Made by a program: the position numbers and the translations under genes
Shown: positions 28,910 to 37,338 of the stretch, piece by piece
Position numbering within the stretch: position 1 is the stretch's first letter
Layout of the letters: each line of letters starts with the position of its first letter
The notes under the pieces: model-generated
What the model was told of the DNA's origin: nothing
The model's input: only the letters and a program-made list of their open reading frames with translations
Database searches by the model: none
Source: a virus
Reading direction: 5' to 3' (one strand)
Length of the DNA: 45,923 bases
IMG/VR virus record: IMGVR_UViG_3300025655_005204
Span: 1-45,923 of that record

Positions 28910-31535
28910 ACGTGTTTTTTGTCTGCGTTTTTTCTTTGAGGTTCCAATCTAGAACTTCGAGAAGATTACCGATCTTTTGGTCTACAATAGTATCTTCCAT
29001 TGCGTCATCATCAAAAGGTAGTTCTTTAAACCAACGAGGAAGATGTGTTTCGTCTGTGGGATAACCAACACTGGTATAGCCTAATGGATTGTTTTTTAGT
29101 TTACATACAATGGTTTTCATACCATCAACTATCTGCATGCTATAGTTATCCCCGTTAAGTTTACGCAGATAATTCCAATTCATTGCTGCTCTAACATGCC
29201 CGGGCATGTTTGTCTTGCCTTCGCGATCTTCTTTGGCGGTATATGTGGTCAAATTATTTACACGTTTAGGAGTACCCTTTTCCCAGCCTGGCCTATTTTT
29301 AAATTCGTGCTTGAATTCTTTGATGCGTTCAATTATGTGATCTTGCTTCTTGCCTGTGAGCACATCCAGCAATATTTCGCTGAGGAAATCCTGCATAACT
29401 TTTGGTGTATCACTGCGCTTTAGGTCCAAGCCCATGGCTTTTACTTTGCCGGGCTTGCCATCTGTGTCGCTTCGATACCCTTCTGTGTCAATGACCAGTG
29501 CAGCATACCGTTTCTTGGTAATATAAAGACCTTTGGTAGCAACAATTTCTCTTGCTGCTGCAATGATTTCGCCATTCTTCCGCGGACAATGGAAAGCACG
29601 TTCCATAAATGCAGCAAAGGTTTCATTAACCGCTTCGCCGATCTGGTCATAGAGTCTAATACATTCTTCTTTACCCCAGGACATTCTGCTTTGTTCAACT
29701 TGCTCATGAATAACCGGCCACGCACTAAAATAAACTGAATCTGTATCGCCGTAGATCACACAATCACCAGTATGGTCATATTTTTCTGTGAGGAGTTCAT
29801 TTACTTTTGCTGCCATGTGTTTGGCAATACAACGTCCGGTGAGTGTAGTGCTTTGTCCAATACGATGATCAAAGAACCTACAACCTGGATTAAGAATAGC
29901 GCCATATAAACTATTCAAGTTAATTTTTTTAACCAGCTGTCGCTTGTCCCAGAAAGCACGTTGTTCGCCTTCGCTTTCTCGCATCTTTGCTTGTAGCTCT
30001 TTGCGTTCAGCATACCATCGTTCCAACAAACCCGGCACCACGCCCTTCTTTTCATAGGTTATGATAGTGCCATTGGCACTGAGCATCCATGGTTTATTGC
30101 TGTCGTAGATTAATCGCCATGTATCTGCTGCGCTTAGTGTATCACTGTCACCTGACTCCCAGTCAATGGTAATTTCTGTGCCAGTCTCCATGTTCATTAC
30201 AGCCTGATATTCTTTACTTCCAAATTCGCCTTCCCAGGCTTCTGCAAAGCTTCCTTTTTCCATTTTAGTTTTTACGGCATGGTCGGTTATAACTGGTCTC
30301 AGCTGACCGACTATGGTTTCCGGCGCCATGTTTAACGCGCGGATAACGCTGGGATATAGACTGTTTAAGTCAATGCTGCCAATCCATTCGTGCAGGCCTT
30401 TCTTTGGATAAGCAACGTAAGCACCTGCGGCTGTGGTGGGTTCACCGTCTCTATTTCTACGATTAGGAACAACCAATCCTTTCTCGTGCGCTTCGTTGAT
30501 AATGGCCTGTTCTGTAACAGCTACAGCGCCCATGGTGGTTGGTAATAGCACAGTGTTAGCGTGAGCAAGTTCGTTGGCTAGATCAATAAATTTTAGTTTA
30601 GCATCCAATTTGTGTAACAGCATGGTATCTTGTCTGTTGTAATCAATAAATGTATAAAAATCTTGATTATACAATTGGTCTAATGTGCCTTCGTAGGCAA
30701 CCTTGCGTTCATTGAGTTCATATTCACCGATAGCATCTAAACTATAACTGTGCATTTCGTGATAGGTATACTTACGATACAGTTGCATGTAATCTAGATG
30801 TTGTCTACCAATTAAATCAAACGTAATATTTTGTGCGCCAAATCTTTCAAATGTTCGCTGTTTGGGATATTGGCCCCATAAGCAGAAACGTCTTGTATCA
30901 TCTTTGCTGAGTACACGGGTAATTCTCTGTATGGTATAGGGAATATCGTAGCCTTCTGAGTTCCAACCACTTAAAATATCAGCATCTTCAATGAGATCTA
31001 AAAAAGTTACCAGCAGGTCTTCTTCTCGATCAAACAAAAATGTATTATCAAAACCTGCCACAGTCTCTCTAGCAGTTTCGATGCTCATGCTGCGTGGAGG
31101 AATTGCCAGTGTTACCAATTGGTTTAACCAGCCTAGATATACGCTTATTGCTGTAATTGCATTAAATGGATCTTCAGGAGTTGAATATCCTCGTTCCGGA
31201 TCAAAGTCAACTTCAATGTCAAAGAACGCGGTTTGAAGTTTAGGGGCATCAACTCCTAGATAATTTTCAGCTAGGCACCGGAATATGGGATTGATATCAC
31301 TTTCCCAAATTCCTTTGCTGCCATGCATTTTTACTTCTTTATGGAATTCTTTGCCGTTGCGTGTAGCAAAACGATTTACAGGATTACCATAGATCGTGCG
31401 AAACTTACCTCGCGGATCATTGTAGTAGAATACATAGTTAGCAGGAAATTCTCTGTATTCCCTGCGTCCCGATATACGTTCTACAATGTAGATTTTGTCG
31501 TGATCTCTGTCAAAGAAAGCGTCTACATAAGACAT
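28884..31535 (-). CDS. 43: DNA polymerase, family B (T4 gp43-like)
   Basis: An 883-residue replicative polymerase with 3'-5' exonuclease (T4 gp43 has 898). Exo I is FFDIEVD (D106, E108) and Exo III is YNRQDTMLLHKL (D303). Polymerase motif A is SIDLNSLYPS (D389), motif B KKINLNSLYG (about 536-545), and motif C YGDTDSVYF (D597, D599). The C-terminal tail NTFDSLFTFE is like the gp45 clamp-binding peptide. No intein or frameshift is visible. It is followed by a methyltransferase gene and preceded by the DsbA-like gene. Confidence 0.95.
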   Translation of the reverse strand: MSYVDAFFDRDHDKIYIVERISGRREYREFPANYVFYYNDPRGKFRTIYGNPVNRFATRNGKEFHKEVKMHGSKGIWESDINPIFRCLAENYLGVDAPKLQTAFFDIEVDFDPERGYSTPEDPFNAITAISVYLGWLNQLVTLAIPPRSMSIETARETVAGFDNTFLFDREEDLLVTFLDLIEDADILSGWNSEGYDIPYTIQRITRVLSKDDTRRFCLWGQYPKQRTFERFGAQNITFDLIGRQHLDYMQLYRKYTYHEMHSYSLDAIGEYELNERKVAYEGTLDQLYNQDFYTFIDYNRQDTMLLHKLDAKLKFIDLANELAHANTVLLPTTMGAVAVTEQAIINEAHEKGLVVPNRRNRDGEPTTAAGAYVAYPKKGLHEWIGSIDLNSLYPSVIRALNMAPETIVGQLRPVITDHAVKTKMEKGSFAEAWEGEFGSKEYQAVMNMETGTEITIDWESGDSDTLSAADTWRLIYDSNKPWMLSANGTIITYEKKGVVPGLLERWYAERKELQAKMRESEGEQRAFWDKRQLVKKINLNSLYGAILNPGCRFFDHRIGQSTTLTGRCIAKHMAAKVNELLTEKYDHTGDCVIYGDTDSVYFSAWPVIHEQVEQSRMSWGKEECIRLYDQIGEAVNETFAAFMERAFHCPRKNGEIIAAAREIVATKGLYITKKRYAALVIDTEGYRSDTDGKPGKVKAMGLDLKRSDTPKVMQDFLSEILLDVLTGKKQDHIIERIKEFKHEFKNRPGWEKGTPKRVNNLTTYTAKEDREGKTNMPGHVRAAMNWNYLRKLNGDNYSMQIVDGMKTIVCKLKNNPLGYTSVGYPTDETHLPRWFKELPFDDDAMEDTIVDQKIGNLLEVLDWNLKEKTQTKNTFDSLFTFE

Positions 31536-31544
31536 ACTAGTATA

Positions 31545-31808
31545 TTACTGTAGTTTACCAACCGTAGCAAGAATATTTTCTAGTTCTGCTAGATCTTCGC
31601 TGTGACGAGCAAAGTCTGCCTTGTATGCTGTGCGTACCGCTTTTTTAAGAACACCAGGTTTAATCTGCATTTCTTCAGCAATCGCTTTTACGGTGTCGTT
31701 GAGGCCTTCGGTGAGATCATCAATCTCCTGCATAACTGTGAGGCCTTCGTTGATTAGTTGGGTTAGCTTGGCTTTTTCTTCTTGATTAAAAACTCGATCG
31801 CTACTCAT
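31545..31808 (-). CDS. dsbA: DsbA-like dsDNA-binding late-transcription protein
   Basis: An 87-residue, mostly helical, charged protein. The size, the pattern KAIAEEMQIKPGVLKKAVRTAYKADF and the two-helix layout resemble T4 DsbA (89 residues), a double-stranded DNA-binding protein linked to late promoters. It lies nine bases ahead of the polymerase gene and after a good promoter. The identification is by pattern only. Confidence 0.6.
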   Translation of the reverse strand: MSSDRVFNQEEKAKLTQLINEGLTVMQEIDDLTEGLNDTVKAIAEEMQIKPGVLKKAVRTAYKADFARHSEDLAELENILATVGKLQ

Positions 31809-31830
31809 TTGTTACTCCATGTTATAGCTA

Positions 31831-31859
31831 ATATTACTTAAAAATATTTGGTAGGTCAA
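31831..31859 (-). promoter_or_regulatory. Sigma70-type promoter for dsbA-polymerase
   Basis: On the minus strand TTGACC (31859-31854), 17 bases, then TAATAT (31836-31831). The leader holds a GGAG ribosome-binding site before the ATG at 31808. Confidence 0.6.
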
Positions 31860-31864
31860 TTTTT

Positions 31865-32491
31865 TTATTTCCACAAAACTTGTCCAAAATTTTCTGGCAC
31901 AAAACCAAAGTATTCACATTTGTATTTGCTTTGCGGAAACCAGGATAAATGGTGCCATTCGTCTTTGCGTTTTAACATTTGTTTTGCGCCATCCTCCCAA
32001 TCAATTGAAAGTATTTTTGGTTCATATTGTTGTCGTAGATCCTCTATTGGTTCCCATTGATCACTATCATACTCCCAGTGTAATATTTCAAACATAGTTC
32101 CATCTGCTAATATGTATTCCATGCTTATGTCTAACCCCCATCTTGGGCGTTGTTGTAGTACTCTGTGTATTCTAGGATTTTCCTTGGCCAATCGCCATAA
32201 TTGTTCACTGGCTGCATCCTTGTACGCTCTGCGATATAGCATAAAACTATGATTCATTACCACCCCTTCTTTTTCATTAGGTATTTGTATGAACCAATCT
32301 GTTTTTTGTGCTAGGTCAGTTTCACTGTAAAATTTACCATTGTTGGCACGTACTAGTTCTATTTCTAGCTCAGTGAGACTGAATCCATTTGGAGCCATTA
32401 GATAGGTTGGATCTTTGCTCAGATTAAATTCGTTGCAGGGATTAGTGTAATAACCTAATGATTCTAACGTATCATTTTTAATTTGCAGCAT
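31865..32491 (-). CDS. Unknown protein of the ExbB/ExbD-like operon, 208 aa
   Basis: A 208-residue soluble protein, Trp-rich (WEYDSDQWEPI, DEWHHLSWFPQ), with no motif recognised. It overlaps the upstream membrane gene by 14 bases, so it is most likely the last gene of the four-gene membrane operon. It may be a cytoplasmic partner of that complex. Confidence 0.6.
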   Translation of the reverse strand: MLQIKNDTLESLGYYTNPCNEFNLSKDPTYLMAPNGFSLTELEIELVRANNGKFYSETDLAQKTDWFIQIPNEKEGVVMNHSFMLYRRAYKDAASEQLWRLAKENPRIHRVLQQRPRWGLDISMEYILADGTMFEILHWEYDSDQWEPIEDLRQQYEPKILSIDWEDGAKQMLKRKDEWHHLSWFPQSKYKCEYFGFVPENFGQVLWK

Positions 32492-32966
32492 CTTTAGGAA
32501 ACATCTTTTGGAATGGGAAATCGTAGATTTTCAAATCGCCGCCCTTGGTGGTTTCGGTAGGATTTTTTTCTCCCGGATTTTTAGGGATAAATTCTCCTTG
32601 GGTTGGTCTACCCTGTCTTGCTCGTTCTCTTGCTTTTTTTAACTGCTGTTCCATCTGTTTGTTATAGGGAAATTTATAAAGTCTGTCCTTGTTATCTACC
32701 ATTGCCCACATGGTCACCCATTTCTGATTATTGTCCAGTGTTATTTCGTGATATTTGTGAACAAATTTTTGTGGTTTTTCATATAACGGGGTACCTAAAA
32801 ACTCTTTATTGGTTACAAAACTTAAATAGACGGATAAAAAAACAAGAGGAACAATGAAAAACTTTTTCCAGGTCAGCTGAATAAACATTGGTACCATGCA
32901 GACAATTCCAGCAAAAATCCAGATAATTGCCAGTTGACTTGTTGTAATATTAAACTCAATCATCAT
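32478..32966 (-). CDS. Membrane protein with two N-terminal segments and a basic tail
   Basis: A 162-residue protein. Two hydrophobic segments (about 12-30 and 35-51) are followed by a hydrophilic tail with a basic stretch (KKARERARQGRP). It starts two bases after the ExbD-like stop, so it is probably a third subunit of the channel complex. No family assigned. Confidence 0.62.
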   Translation of the reverse strand: MMIEFNITTSQLAIIWIFAGIVCMVPMFIQLTWKKFFIVPLVFLSVYLSFVTNKEFLGTPLYEKPQKFVHKYHEITLDNNQKWVTMWAMVDNKDRLYKFPYNKQMEQQLKKARERARQGRPTQGEFIPKNPGEKNPTETTKGGDLKIYDFPFQKMFPKDAAN

Positions 32967-32968
32967 GG

Positions 32969-33631
32969 TTAAGGCACTCCCTTGTTTTCTCTAAACATTG
33001 CTCCATCAAGGGATTTAATTTTTGCAACTATTAGTCTATTGGTTTCATCAAAGCTGACTTGATCGTCTTTGATTGTCATTTCGGCTATAAATTTTTCGTC
33101 ACCTTCGTTTTCTAGTATTACTTCTTTTACCTTGAGAACTTGATAAGGATTAACACGGATTATTTCCACTGTAACCTTTTCGGTAGGTTTGTCTTTTTTC
33201 AATTGTTTTGCATGGAATGCGCTGTACCAATGTGCAGTCACCAGAATTGTTCTATTACCACTGCTCCTAATAGATACTACTTCTCTGTTTAGTTCTTTTT
33301 CAATTACAGTTGGTTTACTCTCATCGAACATTGCTGTGTCATTGCGAAGTCCTAGATCGTCCCTGTCGAGGTTCATTAATCCCTCGTCTTTTGATCTAAA
33401 ACTAACCGTATGCTTGTTGTTATCTTGTACCCATAAGTCAATGTCGTTTGCGCTCTGGTCATCCCAGGTCATGATAACTAGATATTCGGCCTTGGGATCA
33501 AAGTCAAATTTCTTTGCGACAGGATTTATTAAAATAAATGCTAAAAGAAAGAGGAATGTAAATCCTACTAGTAGATTAAACAGCAGATCAATAAAACCAA
33601 AACTACTTTTAAATCTGTCATGGTTTCTCAT
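32969..33631 (-). CDS. ExbD/TolR/MotB-like protein with a large extracytoplasmic domain
   Basis: A 220-residue protein. A single N-terminal membrane segment (about 12-36) contains D15 in FGFIDLLFNLLVGFTF, the arrangement of the proton-carrying Asp in ExbD/TolR/MotB. The rest should be periplasmic. It opens with WDDQSANDIDLWVQD (56-70) and LDRDDLG (88-94), a DUF2135/YfaP-like beta pattern instead of the usual ExbD or OmpA-like domain. It overlaps the ExbB-like gene by 14 bases. Confidence 0.7.
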   Translation of the reverse strand: MRNHDRFKSSFGFIDLLFNLLVGFTFLFLLAFILINPVAKKFDFDPKAEYLVIMTWDDQSANDIDLWVQDNNKHTVSFRSKDEGLMNLDRDDLGLRNDTAMFDESKPTVIEKELNREVVSIRSSGNRTILVTAHWYSAFHAKQLKKDKPTEKVTVEIIRVNPYQVLKVKEVILENEGDEKFIAEMTIKDDQVSFDETNRLIVAKIKSLDGAMFRENKGVP

Positions 33632-34097
33632 CTTCTGACTTCTCTACTAACAACATTTGAAATTTAATTAACACACTACAGATTAACCCTATAAGTGTTG
33701 TGCTCAATGCTGTGCTCATTCCCACTGCCATGGTTGCAATTGCTGTTTGAATATTCTTTGTGTCAGAAACATCCAATGAGGTAAATGCTGTTCCTAGCAT
33801 CATAAGGAAACCAGCAACTGTGCCAATCATACCAATGGTTACCATGGTTTCGCTGGAAAACCAAACGTAGTCTGAAAGTTTACTATTTCTTAATTGATTG
33901 TTTTTACTAATATATCCTGTTAGCAGCGTAGATAAAACAAATAGACCCAGTATTACAAAACTTAATTTTGTAATGTCCGCGTTATATAATGCATGCCACC
34001 AACCTAATTCATATACAACCACGCCGGCGAAAACATAGCATACAACTTGTATCCACCATTTTAGAAGGCTATTATTAAAAATCTTTTTTAATTCCAT
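33618..34097 (-). CDS. ExbB/TolQ/MotA-like proton channel subunit
   Basis: A 159-residue protein with four hydrophobic segments (about 13-33, 42-62, 84-104, 118-145). GMIGTVAGFLMMLG (89-102) and AVGMSTALSTTLIGL (124-138) are the signature segments of the MotA/TolQ/ExbB family, whose pentamers enclose a dimer of the ExbD-like subunit and use proton flow to do work. The ExbD-like partner follows with overlapping ends. The cytoplasmic part is shorter than in ExbB. Role in a phage unknown. Confidence 0.75.
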   Translation of the reverse strand: MELKKIFNNSLLKWWIQVVCYVFAGVVVYELGWWHALYNADITKLSFVILGLFVLSTLLTGYISKNNQLRNSKLSDYVWFSSETMVTIGMIGTVAGFLMMLGTAFTSLDVSDTKNIQTAIATMAVGMSTALSTTLIGLICSVLIKFQMLLVEKSEDEKP

Positions 34098-34103
34098 ACA
34101 AGA

Positions 34104-34436
34104 TTAACCTTTATTGGTCTTTAGCCATTTATTATATGCTTGAAGTACTTCATCCCGTTTGGCATATGGACTTACATCCAGTGTTCCAACTTCCACATAG
34201 AATTCTTGTGGATAAAACTTATCCTTGTATTCGAAGCCCCCATCTCTTACTTTTTTATAAATTGAAAAATCGTTTTTGCTAACGTTGCTGTCTTCGTGCC
34301 TGGTATTTCCTAGCGCATAAGTAGTACCATTTACAACTGTTTCTTCTTCTTTGTCAAAATCTCGTCCAGCAACATACTCTATGTTACTTGCTTCTAGCAT
34401 GTTTATTGTTTTACGTATATACGATGCAATAGTCAT
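34104..34436 (-). CDS. Unknown protein, first gene of the channel operon
   Basis: A 110-residue soluble protein with no recognised domain. A late-promoter box lies just upstream and the ExbB-like gene starts six bases after its stop, so it probably shares the transcript. AAAGGA precedes the ATG. Strand-rich middle (VVNGTTYALGNT). Confidence 0.6.
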   Translation of the reverse strand: MTIASYIRKTINMLEASNIEYVAGRDFDKEEETVVNGTTYALGNTRHEDSNVSKNDFSIYKKVRDGGFEYKDKFYPQEFYVEVGTLDVSPYAKRDEVLQAYNKWLKTNKG

Positions 34437-34459
34437 AGTAACATTCCTTTATAACAGAA

Positions 34460-34726
34460 TTATTTATCTATAATTTTTACAGTAAGATTTGTTTTACCTT
34501 TTATAACGCGATGGTATGTTTCTCGGGGTATGTGTATCACATCGCCCGGAGCAATTTGTCGAGGAAGTTGGTTATCTAACTGAAAACGCCAACCCTGCCC
34601 TTCTAACACATGAACTTCTCTGTCGGTGGCATCCCTGTGCCAGACAAGGTCGTCAACGTCTACTAGTGTAGAAAATTTACGGATTCTTGTATTGTGATTT
34701 ACTTGTTCTGTATAGGGCTTTACCAC
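34460..34726 (-). CDS. Small cupin-domain protein
   Basis: An 88-residue single cupin. LVWHRDATDREVHVLEGQGWRF (27-48) holds the first metal motif. QIAPGDVIHIPRETYHRVIKG (57-77) holds the second, with H75 or the following His as ligand. The small size is typical of stand-alone cupins that bind metal or sugar. Its start overlaps the upstream gene by 7 bases. Confidence 0.7.
   Translation of the reverse strand: MVKPYTEQVNHNTRIRKFSTLVDVDDLVWHRDATDREVHVLEGQGWRFQLDNQLPRQIAPGDVIHIPRETYHRVIKGKTNLTVKIIDK
34461..34468 (-). promoter_or_regulatory. T4-like late promoter box GATAAATA
   Basis: Read on the minus strand, GATAAATA overlaps the stop codon of the cupin gene and lies 24 bases before the ATG at 34436. 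This would give late expression of the 110-residue gene and the ExbB/ExbD-like operon. Confidence 0.5.
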
Positions 34727-35634
34727 CAGGCCCCGCCCTTAACACCCAGTGATTTATAACGTGGTGTACGGCATGCCCAGTATCTTGCCGTAGTTTTATC
34801 ATTAGCCTGCTTGCACTTATGACGAGCTACGAAACTGCGAACACGATCAGGATCGCCAGACTTAATCTTTAGTCCAGTTGTATCACCCCAGGTTACTTTC
34901 TTAACATTACCAGTCTTGGGATTCTTTACATATACATAGAACTTCTTAGGACCGCCGCGCTTGGGAGAGTTTAGATCCACATCCTTGCCCTGATACTCTG
35001 CTTCCGCCATGTCCTGTGTTGTGACATCGTTTGGCTGGCCAGTCATTGGAGCAACCACAACATAATTTCCAATAGTGGTATAATTTTGATGTGCCAATTG
35101 TTTCTTTATATCTTGCGGGTTACCTAGTTTATATTTTTGTGCAGCCACAGATAAGTTTACTTTATCTAAAATTTTACCTTTTAGATCTTGTATTACTACA
35201 ACTGGGTTTGGTGTGTTTGTTTCCAAAGAGCCTTCCGCCACACCTTGCTTTGATTCGCTCTCTTCAATAGGAACATCAAGAGGAACACGCTCGCCCTCTA
35301 CCATAATGAATTCGCCAATGTCTGTGCCAAGTAATTCAGCATCCTGCCAGTCAACATCCAGCTTGCCTTCGACAAACATACGTTTGGCTGTTTGATAGAA
35401 TTCATAAAAGGCATCACTGCCTGGTCTAAACAAGCATTCACTAAAGGGAATATTTAATCTAATATGTTCTTTGATAGCAAGTTCAACATCTGCATTTTCA
35501 GGAACGCAATTAGGAACGGTCTTACCATTCTTCTTTTTAGTACCTACAGGTTTGTATCCGTCCCAACAAGGATTGTCTTTGGGATCACGTAGACCTTCTT
35601 GTTTAATTGGACTAGTAAACTCGCTTAGACGCAT
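34720..35634 (-). CDS. Prohead/virion-interior-type protein with cleavage-like motifs
   Basis: A 304-residue protein starting MRLSEF. Putative prohead-protease sites are L-S-E|F (3-5), V-A-E|G (132-134) and M-A-E|A (209-211). The last ~90 residues (KKFYVYVKNPKTGNVKKVTWGD, then RVRSFVARHKCKQANDKTTARYW) are a domain type I recognise from structural-module proteins of marine T4-like phages. The middle includes an acidic linker (IEESESKQ). The likely place is the prohead core or virion interior, but cleavage is inferred. Confidence 0.62.
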   Translation of the reverse strand: MRLSEFTSPIKQEGLRDPKDNPCWDGYKPVGTKKKNGKTVPNCVPENADVELAIKEHIRLNIPFSECLFRPGSDAFYEFYQTAKRMFVEGKLDVDWQDAELLGTDIGEFIMVEGERVPLDVPIEESESKQGVAEGSLETNTPNPVVVIQDLKGKILDKVNLSVAAQKYKLGNPQDIKKQLAHQNYTTIGNYVVVAPMTGQPNDVTTQDMAEAEYQGKDVDLNSPKRGGPKKFYVYVKNPKTGNVKKVTWGDTTGLKIKSGDPDRVRSFVARHKCKQANDKTTARYWACRTPRYKSLGVKGGAWW

Positions 35635-35640
35635 GATAAC

Positions 35641-36090
35641 TTAGTCTACTTCGACCTGCTTGACAGCATACATATGTGCGTTTTCAATAGCTTCCATAGC
35701 CTCGATAAGTTTTTGATGTGCATCTGCAATCCATGCTGTATCGCCGCCTTCACGCTCTACCATTCTACTGAGAACAGCATTTTCTCCTGTTACTGTTAAC
35801 AGGCGGTTCATCATATTAAAAATTTTGCTAAAACTATCATCAATAGCCATTGCAGAACTTGTTGCTTCTTTAACTGCAACTTCAATTGTGTTTAGATTGT
35901 TGCCTTGGGCTGTTTCGCTCTTCATAAAGTCGCTGTAACGTGTACGGATATCACCAACTATATCTTCCTCAACGTCTTTTTTAGCTTCTACTATAGAAGT
36001 GCTTTCCGCAGATTCTACGATATCATCGGTGGTTTCTTCCTTGCTTAGTTCATTTAGCCTTCGAACTAGATCCGAGAATGAATTATTCAT
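35641..36090 (-). CDS. Helical acidic protein of the prohead-like module
   Basis: A 149-residue protein, acidic, with long helices and low complexity (IVESAESTSIVEAKKDVEEDIVGD). Composition fits scaffold or core proteins, but no specific family is recognised. It overlaps the upstream gene by 4 bases and ends six bases before the next ATG. Confidence 0.55.
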   Translation of the reverse strand: MNNSFSDLVRRLNELSKEETTDDIVESAESTSIVEAKKDVEEDIVGDIRTRYSDFMKSETAQGNNLNTIEVAVKEATSSAMAIDDSFSKIFNMMNRLLTVTGENAVLSRMVEREGGDTAWIADAHQKLIEAMEAIENAHMYAVKQVEVD

Positions 36091-36506
36091 GATTTACTCC
36101 AATCACTAAATTTAGTTTTAACATTTTCTTTTTTCATTGACTTTTTATGGGTTTTACCACAGGATTCATCAGTTGATTCTGTGGCCAGATCAAAAGCCAT
36201 CTGATCCATGGCTTTTTCTTGCTCTTCCGGGGAATTCATTGGGCTTTGTTCATATTCTAAGTAATGCTTTACACTGCTAATATAGTCTGCGGCTTTGGTA
36301 ATTTTTGCTTGAACCCAGCCTTCTAAACCTTGTTCTTCGCTGATGCCTTTTAACATGTCATGAAGTTGAATGCTGTATTTTGCGAGCTTGTATAGGTCTG
36401 CGCGAGCCATTTGGACTTCGTGGTCCTGCTCGCAGCGATTTGCCATGTCACCTAGGTGACCTTCGTTTATAATTTTTAATGTTTTTTGAATATCTTTAAT
36501 TTCCAT
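36087..36506 (-). CDS. Conserved phage protein of the prohead-like module
   Basis: A 139-residue, helical protein. I-I-N-E|G at 12-15 looks like a prohead-protease site. MARADLYKLAKYSIQLHDML and GLEGWVQAKITKAADYISSVKHYL are segments I recognise as common in T4-like marine phages. The C-terminus is Lys-rich. It has a CATAAATA late box 28 bases upstream. Confidence 0.65.
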   Translation of the reverse strand: MEIKDIQKTLKIINEGHLGDMANRCEQDHEVQMARADLYKLAKYSIQLHDMLKGISEEQGLEGWVQAKITKAADYISSVKHYLEYEQSPMNSPEEQEKAMDQMAFDLATESTDESCGKTHKKSMKKENVKTKFSDWSKS

Positions 36507-36534
36507 ATTCTGTTACCCCAATAAAAGTATACTA

Positions 36535-36542
36535 TATTTATG
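36535..36542 (-). promoter_or_regulatory. T4-like late promoter box CATAAATA
   Basis: CATAAATA on the minus strand, 28 bases before the ATG at 36506 and touching the stop of the upstream gene. The spacing matches the boxes at 7574 and 34461. Confidence 0.55.
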
Positions 36543-36755
36543 CTAAAGAGTCGCTAGAGGAGTTTTACTATTGCGCTTTAATGCTCCGCCACCAAACAAA
36601 CTAACATCCATGTCAAGCGCATTGTCTGTGGGTTTCTGCATTTTTGGCTTCTTTTTACTGTGTGCCACAGCTGGATTTACTACAGTTGCTATATTACCTG
36701 CGCTGGTAGCGCCGGCGCTGGCTGTTTCTTTTATCATAAATTCTTTTGCTCTCAT
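36543..36755 (-). CDS. 70-residue protein with virion-type N-terminal tag
   Basis: A small protein starting MRAKEFMIKETASAG, with A-K-E and I-K-E tripeptides that could be processing sites. The tail is Ala/Val-rich (ATSAGNIATVVNPAVAHSKKK) and then polar. Proteins of this composition occur in the structural modules of marine T4-like phages. Both ends overlap or touch its neighbours. Confidence 0.6.
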   Translation of the reverse strand: MRAKEFMIKETASAGATSAGNIATVVNPAVAHSKKKPKMQKPTDNALDMDVSLFGGGALKRNSKTPLATL

Positions 36756-37015
36756 AGTATAAATCTTCCATTATCGTGTGGTATTTCATTATCTTCAACC
36801 CACATTTTGCCTAGGGTAAAATTACCTGTAAGCCCTTGTATATTTACAATATTTTCGCCATTGGGTAAATTGTAATATCCTAAAAATCTATAATATCCCA
36901 TTTCAAATTCGGGGACAACAAAATCACGTTCTATCACAAGGTCGTTGTTTACAAATATTCTATAACTAGGGTTATCTGTAAATTCTTCGCAGTGTATGTC
37001 AAAACTTAGCTTCAT
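36752..37015 (-). CDS. Small beta-rich protein, 87 aa
   Basis: An 87-residue protein beginning MKLSFDIHCEEFTDNPSYRIF. Alternating strands and N-D/N-G turns suggest a compact beta sandwich, perhaps a virion decoration or carbohydrate-binding-like fold. No catalytic residues. ATGA overlaps on both sides tie it to its neighbours. Confidence 0.6.
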   Translation of the reverse strand: MKLSFDIHCEEFTDNPSYRIFVNNDLVIERDFVVPEFEMGYYRFLGYYNLPNGENIVNIQGLTGNFTLGKMWVEDNEIPHDNGRFIL

Positions 37016-37338
37016 TTGCTGTCTCGCATGTTAAAAGCAAAACTAACCTGACGAGCTAGTTGTATGCCTCGATCACGCTCTTCTTTTTTATCAGAAGTTT
37101 TCATTTTGTTTGCTTTAGCTCTAAGTTTTCTCAGTTCACCTTTGCTTAATTTTTCTCCAGCACCTTTGCCAAGATAAAGACTGGCTTTTCTTTTTAAACT
37201 TCCTGGCCTGCTACCTGGTTTGGCACTACCTGTAAAATCTTCAATGAGTTGTTCAAGTTCTTCAAGACATTTCTGTAATTGTTCATCGTATAATTTCTCC
37301 TCAGTTAGATTTCTTTCTGTTAGATTTAGGGTTTCCAT
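37012..37338 (-). CDS. Basic helical protein, 108 aa
   Basis: The ATG at 37338 is preferred over 37443: it has GGGAGG eight bases upstream, and the longer form would lie mostly inside the preceding gene. The product has an acidic helix (EEKLYDEQLQKCLEELEQLIEDF) and then a strongly basic half (SLKRKASLYLGKGAGEKLSKGELRKLRAKANKMK). It could package with DNA in the head. It overlaps the big upstream gene by 38 bases. Confidence 0.58.
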   Translation of the reverse strand: METLNLTERNLTEEKLYDEQLQKCLEELEQLIEDFTGSAKPGSRPGSLKRKASLYLGKGAGEKLSKGELRKLRAKANKMKTSDKKEERDRGIQLARQVSFAFNMRDSK

